Source: JACCSI01 sp963841905 (GTDB lineage Bacteria > Acidobacteriota > Vicinamibacteria > Vicinamibacterales > UBA2999). Taken from it: a DNA stretch of 64,000 bases. Shown here piece by piece: positions 48,790 through 58,792 of the stretch. A program made the position numbers and the translations under genes. The notes under the pieces were generated by a model that was not told where the DNA came from, did no database searches, and saw only the letters and a list, made by a program, of their open reading frames with translations. Numbering within the stretch: position 1 is the stretch's first letter; every line of letters starts with the position of its first letter. The stretch is from assembly GCA_963841905.1 (NCBI GenBank), contig CAWJEM010000021.1:134240-198239 (forward strand). Reading direction: 5' to 3'.

Positions 48790-49740
48790 ATGCGCAGCTC
48801 GCTTCTGGTGCTTGCCCTTGCGGGGACCCTTTCAGTGACTGCCGCTCCGATCGTGCATGAGACTGCCGACGTCAACGGAGTGACATTGCACTACGCGCGC
48901 TCGGGTGGCGGCCCGCTCATTCTGTTCCTCCACGGTTTCCCCGAATTCTGGTATGGCTGGAAGAACCAGCTCGACGAATTCGGTCGCGATCACCTGGCCG
49001 TTGCGCCCGACATGCGCGGCTACAACCTGTCCTCGAAGCCGGCCGGAAGTGAGAACTACCGCATACCGCTCCTCGTCGAGGATGTGCGCGCCCTGGCCGA
49101 AAAGCTGGGCCACGGACCGCAGCGCAAGTTCGTTCTCGTTGGTCACGACTGGGGTGGTGTGGTCGCGTGGTCGTTTGCCATGGCGCATCCCGATAAGATT
49201 TCAAAACTGGTCATCGTGAACGCACCGCATCCGGCCGTCTTTCAGCGAGAGCTGCGCGACAATCCGGCGCAGCAAAAGGCGAGCACGTACATGCTGATGT
49301 TTCGGGGGCCGGAGGCCGAGAAAACGCTCTCGGCGAACAATCACGAGATGTTGGTGAATATCGTCCTCGGCCCGGGATTGAAGGAGGGACACTTCACGGA
49401 GGCCGACAAGAACGCGTATCTCGAGGCGTGGTCGCAGCCCGGCGCTTTGACCGGTGGCCTCAACTATTACCGCGCCGCCCAGGTCGGCCCGCCAGCCGGC
49501 GCCTCCGGCGCGCCAGCGCAGCCGAGCCCCACACCGGCGCTGCCAATGATGAAGGTGACGGTCCCTACTCTAGTAATTTGGGGCGAGAAGGACACCGCGC
49601 TCCTGACCGGCAATCTCGACGGCCTCGACGCGCTTGTGTCGCAGCTCACCGTCCGGAGAATTCCGGATGGCACTCACTGGGTCGTGCACGAACGGCCAGA
49701 ACTGGTGAACAAGTACATTCGCGAGTTCATCGAGAAGTGA
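48790..49740 (+). CDS. Exported alpha/beta hydrolase, epoxide-hydrolase-like
   Basis: 316 aa with a signal peptide (MRSSLLVLALAGTLSVTAAP). The fold is clear: oxyanion motif LFLHGFPEFWYGWKNQ (HGFP), nucleophile elbow LVGHDWGGVVAWSFA (Asp nucleophile in GHDWGG), acid region VPTLVIWGEKDTALL and catalytic His in PDGTHWVVHERP. The Asp nucleophile and HGFPEFWY point to epoxide hydrolase or haloalkane dehalogenase relatives. A Pro/Ala-rich loop (GASGAPAQPSPTPALP) is inserted before the last strand. Confidence 0.88.
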   Translation: MRSSLLVLALAGTLSVTAAPIVHETADVNGVTLHYARSGGGPLILFLHGFPEFWYGWKNQLDEFGRDHLAVAPDMRGYNLSSKPAGSENYRIPLLVEDVRALAEKLGHGPQRKFVLVGHDWGGVVAWSFAMAHPDKISKLVIVNAPHPAVFQRELRDNPAQQKASTYMLMFRGPEAEKTLSANNHEMLVNIVLGPGLKEGHFTEADKNAYLEAWSQPGALTGGLNYYRAAQVGPPAGASGAPAQPSPTPALPMMKVTVPTLVIWGEKDTALLTGNLDGLDALVSQLTVRRIPDGTHWVVHERPELVNKYIREFIEK

Positions 49741-49783
49741 GCAACGCGAGTCCATCACGTGCCGGCAGCTAGTGCCTGAGTGC

Positions 49784-51073
49784 CTAAAGCGCGTTCATGA
49801 CCTCTTGCGCGCCGACGACAGCGAACAGGGCGAGGATGGCGACCAGCAGAACGTTGGTCGTCCAGTGATTGTGCGGGACGTCGGCAGACCAGTGGACCCG
49901 ATTGTTCAGATACAGGAGGGTTGCGGCGAGGAACGGAATGAAGAGGCTGCCCACGACGGTGTAGGTCACGATGATCACGAGCGGCCGGCCGGTGAAGGCA
50001 AATGGCAGCGGCGCGAGCGTGACGAAGGCGAGCGCCAGACGATACGGGGTGCTGGTGACTTTCGTGACCTCGTGCCGTGACTCGGCCGGCAAACGCTTGA
50101 TGATGGCGTAGAAATCGGCGTAGAGATAAGGAACGCTCTGCCACACGCCTAACAGCGATGCGAAGACCGCGGCCCAGAACCCGAGCGAGTACGCGTAGAC
50201 GCCAAACGGGCCCAGCAGAGTGCCCAGAACCTCGGCCATCTTGGCGACCGCTTGAGCGTCGGTAATGGTGACGCGAGCCAGATAGAACGCCTGGTTCGCG
50301 ATGAGCATCACCGACATGCCGAAGACGGCGGTGAAGAGATAGGCGATCGCGACGTCACCACGAACATAGCCAAGCCACCCAGCGCCAGCCATTCGCTCCT
50401 CGCGCATCCAGTAGTTGTACGACAGCATCGTGATGGATCCGCCGATGCCTCCGATGATGGACAAGACATACATGCCGCTCGCGGATGGAATCGTCGGCAC
50501 GAGGAGGGCGGTGGCCACGCTGGTCCAGTCGCGCACGATGAGCAGCGCGCAGATCAGGATGCTGAAGCCCATGACCCCGACGAGCAGCTTCATCAGTTTC
50601 TCGAACCACGAGTAGCCGCCAATCAGCACCAGGACGAATCCAATCAGGCTATGACCGATGGCGCCCCACGACTGCGGGATGGCGCCTCCCGAGAGATTGG
50701 AAATGCCAAGCCCGGTGGCGTTGGTCAGTGCTGCAGTCACCGCCACCGTCCACACGATGAGGTAGATCCCGAAGTAATGCTTCACCCACGGCGGCAAGTG
50801 CACCGCCCATCCTTCGAGCGCCGTCAGCCCCGTGGCCAACTGCCACCGCGCGATGCCTTCGCTGAGCACGAACTTGAGGAACGCACCGAGCGCGATCGCC
50901 CACAAGAGGACCACGCCGTAGCGCGCGCCCCCCACGGTGGCCGAGACCACGTCGCCCGATCCAATGCCGGTCGCCGCGACGATGAGTCCAGGCCCAGCCA
51001 GCTTGAGGACGCTGATGCGCGGGGGAGACGCCGCGCCGTCCACCAGTGGCGCGCTGACAGTTGACTGAGGCAC
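49784..51073 (-). CDS. Divergent Nramp-family transporter
   Basis: 429 aa, eleven or so membrane spans. GPGLIVAATGIGSGDVVSATVGGARYG aligns with the first Nramp helix, but the metal-binding DPGN is GSGD here (residues 38-41). In the sixth helix the usual MPHN region reads MLSYN (216-220). The family moves divalent metals with protons; loss of the TM1 Asp/Asn pair means the substrate may differ (other metal, or none). Convergent with the hydrolase, 43 bp apart. Confidence 0.75.
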   Translation of the reverse strand: MPQSTVSAPLVDGAASPPRISVLKLAGPGLIVAATGIGSGDVVSATVGGARYGVVLLWAIALGAFLKFVLSEGIARWQLATGLTALEGWAVHLPPWVKHYFGIYLIVWTVAVTAALTNATGLGISNLSGGAIPQSWGAIGHSLIGFVLVLIGGYSWFEKLMKLLVGVMGFSILICALLIVRDWTSVATALLVPTIPSASGMYVLSIIGGIGGSITMLSYNYWMREERMAGAGWLGYVRGDVAIAYLFTAVFGMSVMLIANQAFYLARVTITDAQAVAKMAEVLGTLLGPFGVYAYSLGFWAAVFASLLGVWQSVPYLYADFYAIIKRLPAESRHEVTKVTSTPYRLALAFVTLAPLPFAFTGRPLVIIVTYTVVGSLFIPFLAATLLYLNNRVHWSADVPHNHWTTNVLLVAILALFAVVGAQEVMNAL

Positions 51074-51156
51074 GGAGGACAGTGATTATCACCCGAAACT
51101 GTCACCCCCCGCGCCGCTGCGTAGTGTGGCAGTCCGGTCGGCGAGGAGGTTTCGCG

Positions 51157-53603
51157 ATGCGATGGCTCGTTGAAGTACCCCGCGCGTTGACGCAGGGGAT
51201 CCGCTGGATGCGCGTCGTCCGCTGACGGCCCTGACGTCCACGCTGTGTCTTGCGGTGGGCATCGCGGCGTGGAGTATTGCGTGGACGCTGCTTGACGCCG
51301 CCATCCTGCGGCCCTTCGGACTCACCGACAGCAATCGGCTGGTGGTGGTCTGGGAGGCGGACCCATCGAAGGGTCACGATCTGATCGAGGTTTCACATCT
51401 CAACTTTCTCGATTGGCAGCGATCATCGAAGACGCTCGAATCGATGGCTGCGTTCGGGTCATCGCATTGGCCGGCACTGGCGAGGATCGGATCGGAGACC
51501 GTGCCGCTGGCCACGCGGGGTGTGTCTCAATCGTTTTTCTCGACGCTCGGCATAGGTCCCGTTCTGGGCCGGGATTTCGTCGCGGCGGATCTCACAGAAG
51601 GCACCGTCCCTCCCGTCATCCTGAGCCATCGCTTCTGGCACGGGCGCTTTGCGGGGGCGGCGACGGCGGTTGGTCAGTCGCTGTTCATCGATGGCGAGGA
51701 CCACCGTATCGTCGGTGTGATGCCCAGGGGATTCGGGTATCCCGACGACCCTGACGTGTGGATTTCGGTCGAGCGGGCGCTGGGCGAGGCGTTTGCCGAG
51801 ACGCCGATCGACCAGCAGCGACTGATTGGTGTCCTCGAAGTGCTGGGGCGTCGGAGACCTCGTGTGTCTAACGACACGGTCCGCGCCGAACTGACGAACA
51901 TAATTCGCACGTTGCAGGAGAGGCATCAACAACCGGATCCGCAAGCGCTCGCCGTAGTGACGCCGTACGCAGATGTGCTCCTGGGTCGACTGGGCACCCG
52001 TTTGTGGATCGCCTTGGCCATGGCGGCGGCGGTTCTCTTGTTTGCTTGTGCCAACGTCGCCGCCGTTCGACTCGCTCACACACGAGAACGCGAGGCGGAT
52101 CTGGCGGCCCGATTATTTCTGGGGGCCTCACGGTCCCGAATGACAATCGACCTTGCAGTCGAAGCTTTTCCACTCGTCGCTGCCAGCCTCTTGATCGCGG
52201 CCGTTTCCTGGCTTGGACTGGTCGCTTTGCTGTCACGTGTGGATGCCGTCTCAGCGAGCGGCCTGGCGCTCGAGGAGCATCGCGGCACCGCGGTGGTCGC
52301 CGCGCTTGTGGCCGGCCTGGTTGCCTGGATTGTTGTCGGGCTGGTCACCGCCTGGGTCACGAGCCGTCGCGATTTGCGTGCTGCGCGACAGTGGTCGTCG
52401 CGCGTGGCGCCGCGCACGAGTTCGATCGGCGCGCCCCTCGTGTTTGGCCAGGCGACCGTCGCCATTGTCGTCCTGGCCGTGGCGGGTGCGGCCCTGCAAA
52501 CATTCGATCGCCTGTCGCGCGCGGATGTGGGGTTTCGAACTCAAGGCGTCACCCTCGTCGACATCGCGGTGCCGGGCTGGAAATATTCGACGACCGCAGC
52601 TCGTCGTGTGCTGGTCGAGGAGCTTCTACGCGGCTTGCGTCAAGTCTCGGGCATCAAGGACGTGGCGGCTGTTTCCGTTCGCCCGTTTCGCTTCGGTGAG
52701 ATCGTCGATGGATTCCCCGTTCGCCGCGCGGGCGACGCGCTCGTCCAGCCAGACGAGGCGACGGGGGGCAGCCGGGTGGTGGCCACGCCCGAATACTTCG
52801 CATCATTGGGTCAGTCAATCGCCGAGGGGCGCGGGTTCACGGGATTCGACCGCTCGGACACTGAGCCGGTTGCGGTGATCAGCAGGACACTCGCGCGCGC
52901 GCTTTTCGGCACTGCCCCGGTGGTCGGTCAGCGTATCGAGACGTTCTCCCTCGGTGAGAAGTGGAAGTCACGGACCATCGTCGGGATCGCGGCGGACGCC
53001 AAATATCGTGGCCTCGAGCGACCGTCGATGGAAGTGTATCTTCCGTCGGCACAGTCACCCGGAGAGTTGAGCACCTTCGTCATCGCGACCGAGCCATCGG
53101 CCCTCATTTCCGATGCCGAGGTCCGACAGTCGCTTCAGCGTGTCGAGCCCGAGATTGCGATCGAACGCATCCAGACTACTGGCGAGCTCATGCAGTCAGT
53201 CCTCAGCCCGGCGCGGCTGCTCGCCCTGCTCATGAGTCTGCTGGGTGCAGCTGGCCTGTTGCTCTTGACGCTGGGCATTTTTGGCGCCGTCGCCACAGCG
53301 CTGCGGGCGGCGTGGCGGGAGATTGCCGTTCGTCAGGCTGTGGGTGCCATGCCGTTTCAGGCCGCGCGTGCACCGTTGCGGATGCTCGGACGCGCGCTGG
53401 CACTCGGAATGATCGTGGGTCTCTTCCTGACACCTGTGGCCCTTGCCGCAGCCGAAGCGCTGGGATTGCATACAAGCGACGGGATTGTAGTGCCACTCAT
53501 CGCCGGTGTTGCTGCGGTGGTTGGCGCGGCGGGGATCGCATCCGGGCCGCCGCTGGTCAAGGCAGTGCGGACGTCGCCGGCTGAGTTGCTTCGGCAGCAT
53601 TAG
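51157..53603 (+). CDS. ADOP-type permease (FtsX/MacB-like), apparent frameshift near the start
   Basis: Large permease of the acidobacterial duplicated orphan type: an N-terminal MacB_PCD periplasmic region (ILRPFGLTDSNRLVVVWE ... DFVAADLTEGTVPPVILSHRFW), a first FtsX helix bundle (near 240-370), a second periplasmic part and a second FtsX bundle at the C-terminus (EIAVRQAVGAMPFQ, VKAVRTSPAELLRQ). GAGGAGG at 51143-51149 serves ATG 51157 (MRWLVEVPRALTQGI), which is in another frame; the main frame starts reading near 51220 (PLTALTSTLCLAVG). One missing base would join them. The first GTG in the main frame is 51255. No ABC ATPase is adjacent. Confidence 0.85.
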
Positions 53604-53610
53604 TGCGTGT

Positions 53611-53735
53611 GGTTCTAGCCCAAGGTTCGTCCCGATGGTTCTACACGACGGTTCTACAGTCGTTCTACGCGGGGGTTCTGAGCAGAAACCGTCGTAGAGA
53701 ACCGTCGTAGAGAACCGTCGTGAAGAACCCCAGCG
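53611..53735. repeat. Inverted GGTTCT / AGAACC repeat (family B)
   Basis: GGTTCTAGCCCAAGGTTCG and four further GGTTCT or CGTTCT units (53611-53680) are followed by GTAGAGAACC-type units (53686-53730). It lies between the convergent ADOP permease and TauE-like genes and is homologous to 34377-34538. Confidence 0.9.
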
Positions 53736-53741
53736 AAGACG

Positions 53742-54671
53742 CTACGCTGGCTGCGTCATCTGAGCGCGCGCGGCTGCCGCCTTCCGTTCAGTCGATGCGG
53801 AACGAAGCATCGTGGCAGCTGTGTAGATCACGACGCCGACAACCAGCCAGCGCACGTACAGGAGCGGTAGTGACCGAACGATGAAGGCTGCGATGAGCAC
53901 GGCGAGTGGGCCGCCCACCGCGAGTCCAACCGCTGCACGGAGGTTGTAGCTGTCTTTGCGCACGAACTGCAGGCTTCCGACGGGCATCAAGAACGCGCAC
54001 GATCCCATCATGATCGGAAACGCCGCTGTCGGGTCCATCCCCAGCATGCTGATGAGGATCATGCAGGGCGCATAAAGCCCGATGCCCAGCGTCATCAGTG
54101 CGCCGAGCACGAAGTTGCCCCCCAAGCCCATGGCCAGTTTGGTGCCGCTCAACGCCAGGGCGGTTCCGCCGCCCGGTACCAGTCCCAGCAACTGCAGGAG
54201 CATGATGCTCGCGGCCCCGAACAGCGCGAGCCCCATGCCGATCTGAACGTTGCGGCGTGGAAGACCCGCAACCACCCCGGCGCCGAGCCACGCGCCTGCG
54301 CACGCGGCCGCGATCATGAGGAACAGCGTCTGAAATTCGACCTGGACGAGCTGGGTGTAAATGATGGCTTGGATCACGGTGGGCAGAACATGCCCGACGT
54401 TGAGCGTGCCGGGGATCTGCTCATCCGGCACCAACTTCCAGGCGCGGAACATCGCCGTGGTCGTTGCAAACGATCCGATGCCGAGCGTGTCGAAGAAATT
54501 GGTGATGAAGCCAATCGCGCTATGAATCGGACGAGGCGCGACGGGTTCGTGGCTCCCGTGGCCCCCGGTTGCGCGCCTTTGGCGCGCCATGCTCCACCAT
54601 GCGGCCGCATACCCGAAGGTGATGACGACGAGAGCGGCGATGAGAATGAGCTTGGCGTCCATGGCAGGCAT
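53742..54671 (-). CDS. TauE/SafE-family membrane exporter
   Basis: 309 aa, about eight membrane spans. Two related halves: IGFITNFFDTLGIGSFATTTAMFRAW in the first and LGALMTLGIGLYAPCMILISMLGMDPTAAFPIMMGSCAFLMPVGSLQFV in the second, as in the sulfite/sulfoacetate exporter family. A cytosolic Arg/Gly/His-rich loop follows the first span. The substrate is open: sulfite or organosulfur anions are typical. Start ATG 54671, or 54662 (second Met). Confidence 0.8.
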   Translation of the reverse strand: MPAMDAKLILIAALVVITFGYAAAWWSMARQRRATGGHGSHEPVAPRPIHSAIGFITNFFDTLGIGSFATTTAMFRAWKLVPDEQIPGTLNVGHVLPTVIQAIIYTQLVQVEFQTLFLMIAAACAGAWLGAGVVAGLPRRNVQIGMGLALFGAASIMLLQLLGLVPGGGTALALSGTKLAMGLGGNFVLGALMTLGIGLYAPCMILISMLGMDPTAAFPIMMGSCAFLMPVGSLQFVRKDSYNLRAAVGLAVGGPLAVLIAAFIVRSLPLLYVRWLVVGVVIYTAATMLRSASTERKAAAARAQMTQPA

Positions 54672-54704
54672 TATCTCAGAAGGGCTCAGGGCTCAGGGCG
54701 CACC

Positions 54705-55391
54705 CTAACCAACAAATTTATACCCCGACCCGTGGATGGTGAGGATGTGCTCGGGCGCGTGCGGTGACTTTTCGATCTTCTGTCGCAGTTTCGCCACGAA
54801 ATTGTCGATGGTGCGAGTCGTCGGGAACTCCTCGTACCCCCAGACCTCGTTGAGGATCTGCTCACGCGTGACCACTTGCCCGATGTGCTGGACGAAGTAG
54901 CGGAGAAGATCGAACTCTCGCGCCGTGAACTCGATGCGGGTCTTGCCCCGCCGCGCCTGGTGAAGCTTGAAGTCGATCTCGATGTCCCCGATGCGAACCA
55001 GGTCCACCGGAGTCGGCTTTTGCGACGTGGTGCGCCGCAGCACCGCGCGGACGCGCGCCAACAGCTCGGTAATCGAAAAGGGTTTGGTGACGTAGTCGTC
55101 GGCGCCGAGCTCGAGGCCGAGCACCTTGTCGGTTTCGGCGGACCGAGCCGTCAGCATGACGATGGGCGTGGCGTTGGAGCGCGCGCGAAGCTCCCGGCAC
55201 ACGTCGAATCCGTTCTTGCGCGGCAGCATGACATCCAGGATCACCAGGTCGGGTCCGAAACTGGCGGCGCGCGCCAGTCCTTCGTCGCCGTCGGCTGCAG
55301 TCTGAACCTCGTAGCCTTCGAGCTCGAGGTTGTCACGCAGACCGAGCAACATCTGCGGTTCGTCCTCGATCACCAGAATCCGTGTCATCAC
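54705..55391 (-). CDS. OmpR/PhoB-family response regulator
   Basis: 228 aa. Receiver domain: ILVIEDEPQM, phosphoacceptor Asp53 in LVILDVMLPRKNGF, T in VMLTARS, K in DDYVTKPFS. C-terminal winged helix: IEFTAREFDLLRYFVQH, REQILNEVWGYEEFPTTRTIDNFVAKLRQKIE, ILTIHGSGYKFVG. The start lies 59 bp inside the end of the histidine kinase gene, so the pair is tightly coupled. Confidence 0.95.
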   Translation of the reverse strand: MMTRILVIEDEPQMLLGLRDNLELEGYEVQTAADGDEGLARAASFGPDLVILDVMLPRKNGFDVCRELRARSNATPIVMLTARSAETDKVLGLELGADDYVTKPFSITELLARVRAVLRRTTSQKPTPVDLVRIGDIEIDFKLHQARRGKTRIEFTAREFDLLRYFVQHIGQVVTREQILNEVWGYEEFPTTRTIDNFVAKLRQKIEKSPHAPEHILTIHGSGYKFVG

Positions 55392-57171
55392 GATCTCCGT
55401 CTGCGGTCGTGACCGCAGCGATGGGGAAGTGCAGCGAAAACGTGCTGCCGCGATCAGGCTCGCTGTCGACTCGCACGAAGCCGCCGTGGCCGCGCATCGT
55501 GTGATCGACGATCGCCAGGCCCAGGCCGCAGCCCTGAGGCCCGCCGTCGAGACCGCTGTCGATACGATAGAACTTCCGGAAGATCTTCTTTTGTTCGCGG
55601 CGCGAGATGCCGATGCCCTGGTCGATCACGCTCACGCTCACATACTTTTTCTCGCGGCCGACGCGCACGTCGATGGTGCGCGAAGTACCCGAGTACTTGA
55701 TCGCGTTGACGAGCAGATTTTCGACCGCCTGCTCCACGGCATCTTCATCGGCCATCACGGGTGGGAGGTTCGGTTCGACGTGTGTCTGGACCTGGAAGGG
55801 CGCCTGACTGAACTGACTGTTCATTTCCGAGAGCACTTGAGTGGTCAGCTTGCCGAGATCGGTCGGCGCCATCCGATACGGCCGCAGGCCGGCTTCCATT
55901 TTCGAGAAATCGAGGATGTTCTCGATCAGGCGGGTCAGCTTGCGCGCTTCGGTGTTGATGATGCGGTAGTACTCCTGCGCCCGCTCCTGGGTGCGAATCC
56001 GTCCGAGCTCGAGCGTTTCCGCAAACAGTTGGATGAGCGCGAGCGGCGTCTTGAGATCGTGGGAAACCGACGCGACGAAGTTCGACTTGAGCTCGGCGAC
56101 CCGGACCTCGCGCGCAGCCGCGCCGGCAACGAAGAACACGCCGCCCGCCATCACGAGCGCGAGCACGATCATCAACACCATCTGGGGACGGGTGCTCGCG
56201 CTGACAATCTCGGGTATCGTCTGCACCCCGTAGCCAGTGCGGACGCGCCAGGTCTCGCGCGCCTGTTCGTAGGGCGCCGCGTACTCGAGCAGTTCGCGGT
56301 CGAAGAACACCAGCGGCAGGCTCTTCTCGTCGACGAACGACATCGAGGAGGGCGGCGCGTTCGGCGGGGCAATGGTTCTGCCGTTGCCGTCGAGCATGTA
56401 GACTTCGAGCGGCGGGAAGCCGGCGAGTTGTTGCACTTCGGCCAGGCGTTTCTGAATGATGCCGGGGAAGTACACCGAACGGAGGTGCTCGGCATCGACC
56501 ATGAAGCCGAGAAAGCCGGTGATGTAGTCGCGATTCTCGGGGGGGAATCGCAACTGTACCTGCACATACTTGTGCCGTCCGTCGATCTCGGCCGGGAATG
56601 CGACGATGGCGCGACGCTGTTCGCCCATGACCCGCATCAGGGGGACCAACTGTGCGAGGCGGGACGGCGATTCCCGGAAGCGCTGTTCGAAGGCGCCAGC
56701 GGGCGCTTGAAGGCTCGCGCGGTCATACACCAGGAACTTGTCGAGTCGCCCTTCCGGGTTCTCGTTCCACAGCCAGAGTTCCTCGATGAACGGACTGCCC
56801 GCCAGCCCCTCGGTGAACACCGTATCGAGCCAGGCGAAGTCTGGTGGATTCAAACGATTCTGCTGCCCCGGGCGCAGCAAGAGATCGATGTGAGGACGCT
56901 TGAGCACCTCTTCGATTTGTCGCGACAACGAATCGGCCGTGTCGTGGCTCAATTGACGCAACACGACCGCTGAAGCGGCCTCGAGATCGTTGAGCGACCG
57001 AAACTGAAAGTAGAACAGCACCGCAACGGGGATGGCCACGACGACTGCGAGGCCGGCCGCGAACCGCACCCCGCGGTCGTACAGCAGGTGGCTGAGGGCA
57101 GTCGGCCGTGTGCTCGTCGAACGTCTGGACTCTGCCAGGGTGTTTTGAGGCGTCATCGGGTTCCCCTGCAT
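55333..57171 (-). CDS. Sensor histidine kinase
   Basis: 612 aa. First span at 36-55, an extracytoplasmic sensor region of about 270 aa (57-329) with no recognised ligand domain, second span at 330-350, then HisKA with H371 (VASVSHDLKTPLALIQLF) and HATPase_c (N box ENLLVNAIKYSG, G1 DQGIGI, G2 GCGLGLAIVDHTM). Partner of the overlapping OmpR-type regulator. ATG 57171 or 57156. The TPR gene lies 63 bp upstream in the same direction. Confidence 0.94.
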   Translation of the reverse strand: MQGNPMTPQNTLAESRRSTSTRPTALSHLLYDRGVRFAAGLAVVVAIPVAVLFYFQFRSLNDLEAASAVVLRQLSHDTADSLSRQIEEVLKRPHIDLLLRPGQQNRLNPPDFAWLDTVFTEGLAGSPFIEELWLWNENPEGRLDKFLVYDRASLQAPAGAFEQRFRESPSRLAQLVPLMRVMGEQRRAIVAFPAEIDGRHKYVQVQLRFPPENRDYITGFLGFMVDAEHLRSVYFPGIIQKRLAEVQQLAGFPPLEVYMLDGNGRTIAPPNAPPSSMSFVDEKSLPLVFFDRELLEYAAPYEQARETWRVRTGYGVQTIPEIVSASTRPQMVLMIVLALVMAGGVFFVAGAAAREVRVAELKSNFVASVSHDLKTPLALIQLFAETLELGRIRTQERAQEYYRIINTEARKLTRLIENILDFSKMEAGLRPYRMAPTDLGKLTTQVLSEMNSQFSQAPFQVQTHVEPNLPPVMADEDAVEQAVENLLVNAIKYSGTSRTIDVRVGREKKYVSVSVIDQGIGISRREQKKIFRKFYRIDSGLDGGPQGCGLGLAIVDHTMRGHGGFVRVDSEPDRGSTFSLHFPIAAVTTADGDRDDTDSGDRGRTADVARSA

Positions 57172-57234
57172 ATACGCGATCTGAAGGCCTTGCGTGTACG
57201 TGACCTGCCCTGCCTCGCAACTCGTTGGTCTTCT

Positions 57235-58542
57235 TTATGCCTGGCGTGCCAGTTCGCCCGACAACCAATCGTTGACCTGCCTCCATCCCGGCAGCTCCGG
57301 ACGATGGGTCAGAAGGGCCCACGCGATCGAGTTCGTATCCGCCAGCAGTTGCTGCCGATAGTCGTGCGGCAGGCCGCTCGTTGCCCGTTGCAAGTCGCGG
57401 ATGGCGCCGGTGCCGTCGCCAACCGCCAGCCGACACAACGCTAAACGGCTGGCCTGGACAGGGTTCCGTTCAGGATCTCGCTTCTGCCCCTCGACATACG
57501 CCGAGAGCGCCACCTGGTATCGCCCCAGCAAGAACAGCGTGTGTCCGAGATTGTAATAGCCAAAGGCCAGGTCCGGGGCCAGCTCTATCACCCGTCGGAA
57601 CGCCGCTTCCGACGCCGAGAGATTGCCCAACTCCCGGTTCACCACCCCCACGTTGTTCAAGGCTTGAGGGCTGGCCGGATCGCAGCGAAGGGCCTGATTG
57701 AACGCCTCGAGCGCTTCTTCGGCGCGATCCAGCTCCCCGAGCGTGGCGCCAAGATTTGCCCAGGCCGACGCAAAGTTCGGCAGGCGCTCAGCTGCCGCCC
57801 GAAACGACCGACTCGCACGTTCCATGTCGTCGCGGCGAAGCCACAGCTTGCCCTGCTCGAAGTGCGCGGCCGCCCAATCGGGCGCCTGGTCGAGCGCCTC
57901 GTCCAGATCGCGGGCCGCCGCGTCGAGGTCGTTGACCTCCATACAGGCGCTGGCGGTCGCCAGGAGCGCCGGGGCGACGCGACCGTATTCGAGCGCTTGC
58001 ACGCAAAGCGCGAGACGTTCCGCGGAGTCAGCCACCCGAATTGCCTGGGTAAGCAGTGTCATCGCCTGCGACCCAACCCGACCCGGAACCCCGCTTGAGC
58101 GGGACGCCACGGCGGAGTCTTCCCCATCGTCCGACCCGTAGCCCTCGACCTGGAACATGTCTCGTTTGAACACGTCCTGCGCGTACGTCTCGAGGCTCTC
58201 GGTGTCAGCAATCCCCATCAGGAGCACGTCGTGGCCGTCAAACGCCTCGAGCCACGCCTGCGTCAGATAGCTGGCTTGGGTCGTGACCAACCGTGTGCCG
58301 GCAGTCTGCTGGTTGACGAACGCTTCATGAAAATCGGGAACCACGATGATCGCAGGGTCGCTCGGGAAATCGAGGTCGAACGGATAGGTGAACGGCCAGG
58401 TTTCCGCCGGCCAAACGGAGAGGGTGACGCGGTTCGAAGAGCTGGTCAGAGACGCATCATGCACTGCCGATCTCACCCCTTCAAACCCGTACGAGCCGGG
58501 CCGCAGGAGAGCAATGCTGGGCATGGCACTCATCAGATTCAT
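57235..58542 (-). CDS. TPR protein with novel N-terminal domain
   Basis: 435 aa. Residues 1-150 form a domain I do not recognise (LRPGSYGFEGVRSAVHDASL, TYPFDLDFPSDPAIIVVPDFHEAFV, YLTQAWLEAFDGHDVLLMGIADTESLETYAQDVFKRDMF). From about 190 on there are six to seven TPRs (NDLDAAARDLDEALDQAPDW, LDRAEEALEAFNQALRCDPAS, GRYQVALSAYVEGQKRDPE). No signal peptide. First gene of a TPR-kinase-regulator set, so it may modulate signalling. ATG 58542; the frame upstream only translates minisatellite units and is rejected. Confidence 0.8.
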   Translation of the reverse strand: MNLMSAMPSIALLRPGSYGFEGVRSAVHDASLTSSSNRVTLSVWPAETWPFTYPFDLDFPSDPAIIVVPDFHEAFVNQQTAGTRLVTTQASYLTQAWLEAFDGHDVLLMGIADTESLETYAQDVFKRDMFQVEGYGSDDGEDSAVASRSSGVPGRVGSQAMTLLTQAIRVADSAERLALCVQALEYGRVAPALLATASACMEVNDLDAAARDLDEALDQAPDWAAAHFEQGKLWLRRDDMERASRSFRAAAERLPNFASAWANLGATLGELDRAEEALEAFNQALRCDPASPQALNNVGVVNRELGNLSASEAAFRRVIELAPDLAFGYYNLGHTLFLLGRYQVALSAYVEGQKRDPERNPVQASRLALCRLAVGDGTGAIRDLQRATSGLPHDYRQQLLADTNSIAWALLTHRPELPGWRQVNDWLSGELARQA

Positions 58543-58562
58543 TTTAGTCTCCGCCCGCGGAA

Positions 58563-58692
58563 CGCCCCGCACGCGTCTCACCTGTCGCACCCATCTCACC
58601 TGTCGCACCCGTCGCACCTGTCGCACCCGTCGCACCTGTCGCACCCGTCGCACCCGTCGCACCTGCCGCACCTGTCGCACCTGTTACATCCC
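58563..58692. repeat. 9-bp minisatellite CTGTCGCAC/CCGTCGCAC (family A)
   Basis: About thirteen 9-bp units (CCGTCGCAC, CTGTCGCAC, CCATCTCAC) in one orientation, between the divergent TPR and Rieske genes. The same unit is found, in inverted arrangement, between divergent selA and its neighbour at 1011-1206. Confidence 0.92.
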
Positions 58693-58719
58693 GTGACGGA
58701 TCGGGCCGACATCATTTCG

Positions 58720-58725
58720 TATAAT
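58720..58725 (+). promoter_or_regulatory. -10 box upstream of the Rieske gene
   Basis: Perfect TATAAT just after the minisatellite. No good -35 hexamer at 17 bp. Predicted start near 58732 gives a leader of about 60 nt to ATG 58793. Confidence 0.45.
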
Positions 58726-58792
58726 TCTGGCAGTTCCCGCGCGTTTTCCCGCCCAGCGCCAAGCGAGGCCGCGCCTTCCATCGCGATCGGAC

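Noticed and set aside
51157..51260. In-frame TGA read as selenocysteine in the ADOP gene, given selA in the window
   Set aside because: The following codons in that frame give another stop at once; a one-base shift, not read-through, restores the protein.
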